Positions 34,309 through 37,090 of a stretch of DNA of 37,090 nucleotides are shown here, in pieces. Position 1 is the stretch's first letter. Each line of letters opens with the position of its first letter. Origin of the DNA: Bacteroidia bacterium (lineage in GTDB: Bacteria > Bacteroidota > Bacteroidia > Bacteroidales > Prolixibacteraceae); assembly GCA_026391315.1 (NCBI GenBank), contig JAPLDT010000036.1:1-37090 (forward strand), in the 5' to 3' direction. A program made the position numbers and the translations under genes. The notes beneath the pieces are model-generated. The model searched no databases. It had not been told where the DNA came from and saw only the letters and a list, made by a program, of their open reading frames with translations.

Positions 34309-34785
34309 TTATTGAGGAGGATTACTGACCATTTCTTTGCCTTTTTCGGCCACTTGCATGGCATAGAACAGATCGCTAAAAGTTTTCTGGTTTAATTTGA
34401 TCAGTCCATCGCTTAGCGTATTGTCCTTTTTATGCTCCGCTTTGTATTTCATCCATAACTGAATGGTAATCTCGCAAATTCTGGTAGAATTTTCATTGAG
34501 CGGACGGATTCTGTTTTTGCTTAACAAGGAATTCAGTTCCACTTCAATGTTCACATATTGCTCTGAAAATTTGTTGAATGCGCGACCTCCCTTTTCGGCG
34601 GAGGTGGTGTCTAACATTGATAAATAGAACTTATCCACGGCTTTGGAGGTGTTCTCAATCTGTTCGGCTATTTTGGCATCATAGCCCGGAATGAAAGTAA
34701 CTTTACATGCATTCAAAGCCAGGAGACTCAAAATAACAACAGATAAAAGGATTCTTTTTGAATAAACATTGATTTGTTGCTTCAT
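34309..34785 (-). CDS. Small lipoprotein of unknown function
   Basis: The 158-residue protein has a clear lipoprotein signal (ILLSVVILSLLALNAC; Cys about residue 27). The mature part is helical and charged (IAEQIENTSKAVDKFYLSML), with a repeated amphipathic look but no recognised domain. It is the first gene of a two-gene unit with the small helical protein downstream. A membrane-anchored partner with a cytosolic partner is one possible reading. No promoter box of the TAnnTTTG type was seen upstream. Confidence 0.7.
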   Translation of the reverse strand: MKQQINVYSKRILLSVVILSLLALNACKVTFIPGYDAKIAEQIENTSKAVDKFYLSMLDTTSAEKGGRAFNKFSEQYVNIEVELNSLLSKNRIRPLNENSTRICEITIQLWMKYKAEHKKDNTLSDGLIKLNQKTFSDLFYAMQVAEKGKEMVSNPPQ

Positions 34786-34933
34786 GGAATTTGTTTTTAA
34801 GGGTTAAACAGATTTGGGTGATGGAGGGTGGTTAAAGTCAGTCCTGGTTCGGATGTAGTGAAGAATTGATTTAAATCAGTTTGTTATGTTATTTTATTGT
34901 TCGTTCTATTTCACTTACTTAACTGCGAAAATA

Positions 34934-35506
34934 TTATTTTGGTTTTACTACGTCCAATGTGTCTGTACTGCCAGTTTTGTTATTGTTCACATCTTTAAAT
35001 CCAGATTTGCAATCAAGAGAATTATCAAATTTGCTATTAGCGGTATTATTCCTGTCGTTGGTTATTATTACCTCATAAGGTGGTTGCGGGTTGTGATTGT
35101 ACATGATCGGGATGACTATTGAAGATATTGCGATTGCGACTGAAATTAAAGAAATTACAGTCGCAGTTGTAGATGATTTTCTGGTTCTTTCAAGTTCCAA
35201 GAAGTCAATATATTTATTGATCGCATCACCTTTTATGAATGATTTTTCAGAATTATGTTTTCTGACTCTTGTTTCAAGGTTTCTTTCATTGATGCGGAAA
35301 TCCGAATTGGTAGCAATACCTTGAGCGACAATTAAACTTTCTATGTTACCGTTATAGAAATTTGAATAAAACCAAATAGCATAATTTGTTTCAAAAGTAA
35401 TATTGGACAAGTCAATATTCAATCTTTCAACAACTTCATTAAATGAGATTCCATTTGTATTTTCAAATCCTAATCTCAAAGTCTCAAAATATATGCTCTT
35501 GCTCAT
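34934..35506 (-). CDS. Unknown protein with one membrane segment
   Basis: The 190-residue protein has an N-terminal soluble part of about 110 residues (MSKSIYFETLRLGFENTNGI; NYAIWFYSNFYN; RVRKHNSEKSFIKGDAINKY). One membrane helix follows (about 112-135, TATVISLISVAIAISSIVIP), then a polar Asn/Asp-rich tail. There is no signal peptide, so the N-terminal part is likely cytosolic. It stands alone in AT-rich DNA between the lipoprotein pair and a structured intergenic element. The family is not recognised. A membrane-tethered effector or sensor of an accessory system is possible but not shown. Confidence 0.65.
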   Translation of the reverse strand: MSKSIYFETLRLGFENTNGISFNEVVERLNIDLSNITFETNYAIWFYSNFYNGNIESLIVAQGIATNSDFRINERNLETRVRKHNSEKSFIKGDAINKYIDFLELERTRKSSTTATVISLISVAIAISSIVIPIMYNHNPQPPYEVIITNDRNNTANSKFDNSLDCKSGFKDVNNNKTGSTDTLDVVKPK

Positions 35507-35561
35507 TAAATTTAGTTTTTATAACAATCAACTATAGTTAGATGCGCTTTAACCTTGTTTA

Positions 35562-35692
35562 TAACGTCCCGTAGCTACGCGCAGGGCGGGATTTAACCAA
35601 TAAACTGCCTGCGGAGAGCTGCTTTCAATTTACTAATTTTCTGACAGCGAAGTTCGGAACCTCGGCTTGTGGGTAATTTGCTGTAGGCGTTA
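35562..35692. repeat. Structured intergenic element bounded by TAACG and CGTTA
   Basis: TAACG at 35562-35566 and CGTTA at 35688-35692 bound a GC-rich island of about 130 bp in AT-rich DNA. It contains GTAGCTAC (35571-35578) and several imperfect long-range pairings. It looks like the intergenic palindromic elements found around small accessory genes in this phylum, and loosely like integron attC sites. The core bases do not fit attC (see rejected items). Confidence 0.4.
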
Positions 35693-35704
35693 GAGTTTTA
35701 ATAC

Positions 35705-36961
35705 TCATATCTTATAATAAATTGCTTGTTTCAATTCTATATTTTTAGAAGAATTGTTTTTCATATGTGCATGATATTCTAAAATTGCAGATTTGTTTTG
35801 GACGTAACCTGAATAACCTGAATATTTTAAAATTAAAATACTCACCAAAAATTGCATTTCAAATGCTCTCGTTAGATTATCAATTAAGAATCCAAATTTT
35901 TTTTCGTCTGGTATTGAGCCATGTAGGTACTTGTTTCTATATTTAGTAACTTTTATTAGATAAGCTGGTAAATCAATATTATTAGAATTAAAGGCTTCTA
36001 TTGTTTTGTCAATAAGAGTGGGGTTGTTAATAGAACTAATCTTTTTTTCTATCAAAAATTCTTTTTCACCTTCAGTTAAATAACTGTCTTCTTTGATTAT
36101 GTCTTTTAACTTTTTTAAAAGATTCCCCTTTTTTAGATTTTCATCATTTATTGGTTTAGGTGGTTTCTTGGAACTTAAAATCGCAGTTGAAATTGTTTCC
36201 AAACCTGAAGAAAATAAAACACCTTTTGCTAAAGGTGAAGGGGCTTTCAATCCTTCGTTAACTATATTAATGGATCTCGAATAGGCTTCAATATTTAAAT
36301 AATTACTACATATATTTTCGAAGACGATTTTAGGAAATTTAATATTCCCTTGAGAAGGAATTCTACTATTGAAAATTGGATATGACTCTATAAATGAATT
36401 CTCCGATTTTGTCAAAAATATTGTTTGTGTGAATTCTTTGAAGGTATCAGATTCTGAAGATAAATAATATACTTCGTTTCCAACTGTTTCTCCAAAAACA
36501 AATCCAAATGCAACAAAGTAAGAATCCACGATACTTTTAAATTTTTCAAATTCCACTTTTGAACTAGAATCAATAAAAATAAATTCTCCCTTTTCAAAAT
36601 TTATCCTAAAAGCCTCGACTTTTAAATCACTTATTATTAATTGGTTATAACTAACGCCATATAATACAACATCCTCTTGATCAGTTTTTAGATCAATTGC
36701 TCCTTCAATGCAAGCAACCTTTCCAGAGTCCTCTATTCGTTGAACAACCCTAAAATATTGTTTTTTTGTACTGTTTGGGATAGACTCAATAATTGAGGTT
36801 AATCTTCCGGTGGTTTTTTCTTCTCCTAAACTAATGGAACAATTTTGTAAAGAATCTTTAAAAAAACGGTAATTTTTATTTTCACCAATGAGACTACAGG
36901 TATCAAAAAGTGAAGTGTAGTCTGTGGAAATCCCAAATTCACTTCTATCTATTGGGAGGTT
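35705..36961 (-). CDS. HEPN-like protein, possible abortive-infection factor, start codon unclear
   Basis: The frame is open from 36961 to the stop at 35705 (418 codons), but no ATG occurs in it. The first conventional alternative start is GTG at 36556, which would leave 283 residues. The upstream part reads like real protein (for example RFFKDSLQNCSISLGEEKTT and VVLYGVSYNQLIISDLKVEA), so the gene probably extends there with a rare start, or has lost its 5' end. Near the C-terminus YRNKYLHG carries R-x4-H (Arg342, His347 of the long reading), the catalytic signature of HEPN ribonucleases, in a helical setting. The order, a beta-rich N-terminal part and a C-terminal HEPN domain, resembles ApeA-type proteins, which protect against phages. 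The placement near a type I RM operon fits a defence island. A frame upstream ends in TAG at 36962-36964. Confidence 0.6.
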   Translation of the reverse strand, partial: NLPIDRSEFGISTDYTSLFDTCSLIGENKNYRFFKDSLQNCSISLGEEKTTGRLTSIIESIPNSTKKQYFRVVQRIEDSGKVACIEGAIDLKTDQEDVVLYGVSYNQLIISDLKVEAFRINFEKGEFIFIDSSSKVEFEKFKSIVDSYFVAFGFVFGETVGNEVYYLSSESDTFKEFTQTIFLTKSENSFIESYPIFNSRIPSQGNIKFPKIVFENICSNYLNIEAYSRSINIVNEGLKAPSPLAKGVLFSSGLETISTAILSSKKPPKPINDENLKKGNLLKKLKDIIKEDSYLTEGEKEFLIEKKISSINNPTLIDKTIEAFNSNNIDLPAYLIKVTKYRNKYLHGSIPDEKKFGFLIDNLTRAFEMQFLVSILILKYSGYSGYVQNKSAILEYHAHMKNNSSKNIELKQAIYYKI

Positions 36962-36964
36962 CTA

Positions 36965-37090
36965 TAAATTAATATTTTGATATTCAGATAATTAATAGTA
37001 TATTAGCCTTACTGAATACAAAGTTAGAAATTCTATGGGCAACATTTATAAATCACAGGGTAAAAAGGGTTTGTTTGATGAACATTTTTC
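36965..37090. other. AT-rich end of window with a possible promoter for the HEPN-like gene
   Basis: No gene is supported here. TAACTTTG on the minus strand (37019-37026) fits the -7 box and lies about 60 bp before the open frame of the HEPN-like gene. It is the only recognisable signal. Confidence 0.4.

Noticed and set aside
35562-35692. Integron attC site
   Set aside because: The boundary bases do not fit GTTRRRY and RYYYAAC, and no integron integrase gene is in the window.

Overview
The window looks like chromosomal DNA of a member of the Bacteroidota, probably class Bacteroidia. The evidence is family content (an M56 protease fused to a TonB C-terminal domain, a family-3 outer-membrane beta-barrel protein, a GH20 lipoprotein, a DUF3843-like protein and four-helix-bundle proteins) and repeated -7 boxes of the Bacteroidota form TAnnTTTG upstream of genes. 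No rRNA, tRNA, CRISPR array, transposase or phage gene was seen. No search could be run, so family names rest on visible motifs and recall.

Layout. 1-779: 3' end of rarA. 902-6845: two transcription units, a BlaI-like repressor with an M56/TonB protease, then a TPR protein with an outer-membrane barrel receptor. Both start with the same regulatory layout: two AACTA-N6-TAGTT sites 20 bp apart, followed one base later by TATATTTG. 6867-10866 (minus): a methionine-branch operon lysC-metY-metA behind a short leader that encodes a 37-residue peptide ending in a run rich in Met codons, a candidate ribosome-mediated attenuator. 11027-18414: housekeeping genes: GH20 hexosaminidase, coiled-coil lipoprotein, LytTR regulator, ABC-F ATPase with a degenerate second ATP site, nitroreductase, a frameshifted nitrilase-family gene and an acyltransferase. 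18662-21139: mutS2.

21140-26326 is a looser zone with purine-rich repeats, short palindromes, an MBL-fold protein, a small ABM-like protein, an SDR, an 11-unit 21-bp degenerate tandem array, and a protein of unknown function with a carboxypeptidase-regulatory-like C-terminus.

26327-33763 (minus) is a five-gene type I restriction-modification operon in the order hsdM, four-helix-bundle gene, hsdS, DUF3843-like gene, hsdR. hsdM and hsdR each carry a palindromic repeat read in frame inside the coding sequence, and HsdR has an unusual threefold 18-residue cysteine-rich repeat. 33764-37090 is AT-rich accessory DNA with three small unknown genes, a structured intergenic element, and a HEPN-like gene (R-x4-H motif) that has no ATG start. 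The right end therefore has the character of a defence island.

How the genes work together. LysC, MetA (Glu111 points to acetyl-CoA use) and MetY carry out early and late steps from aspartate to homocysteine. The BlaI/M56 pair most likely senses a signal and controls both itself and the neighbouring outer-membrane receptor unit. HsdM, HsdS and HsdR form the restriction complex; the two extra genes in the operon are candidates for accessory or regulatory roles.
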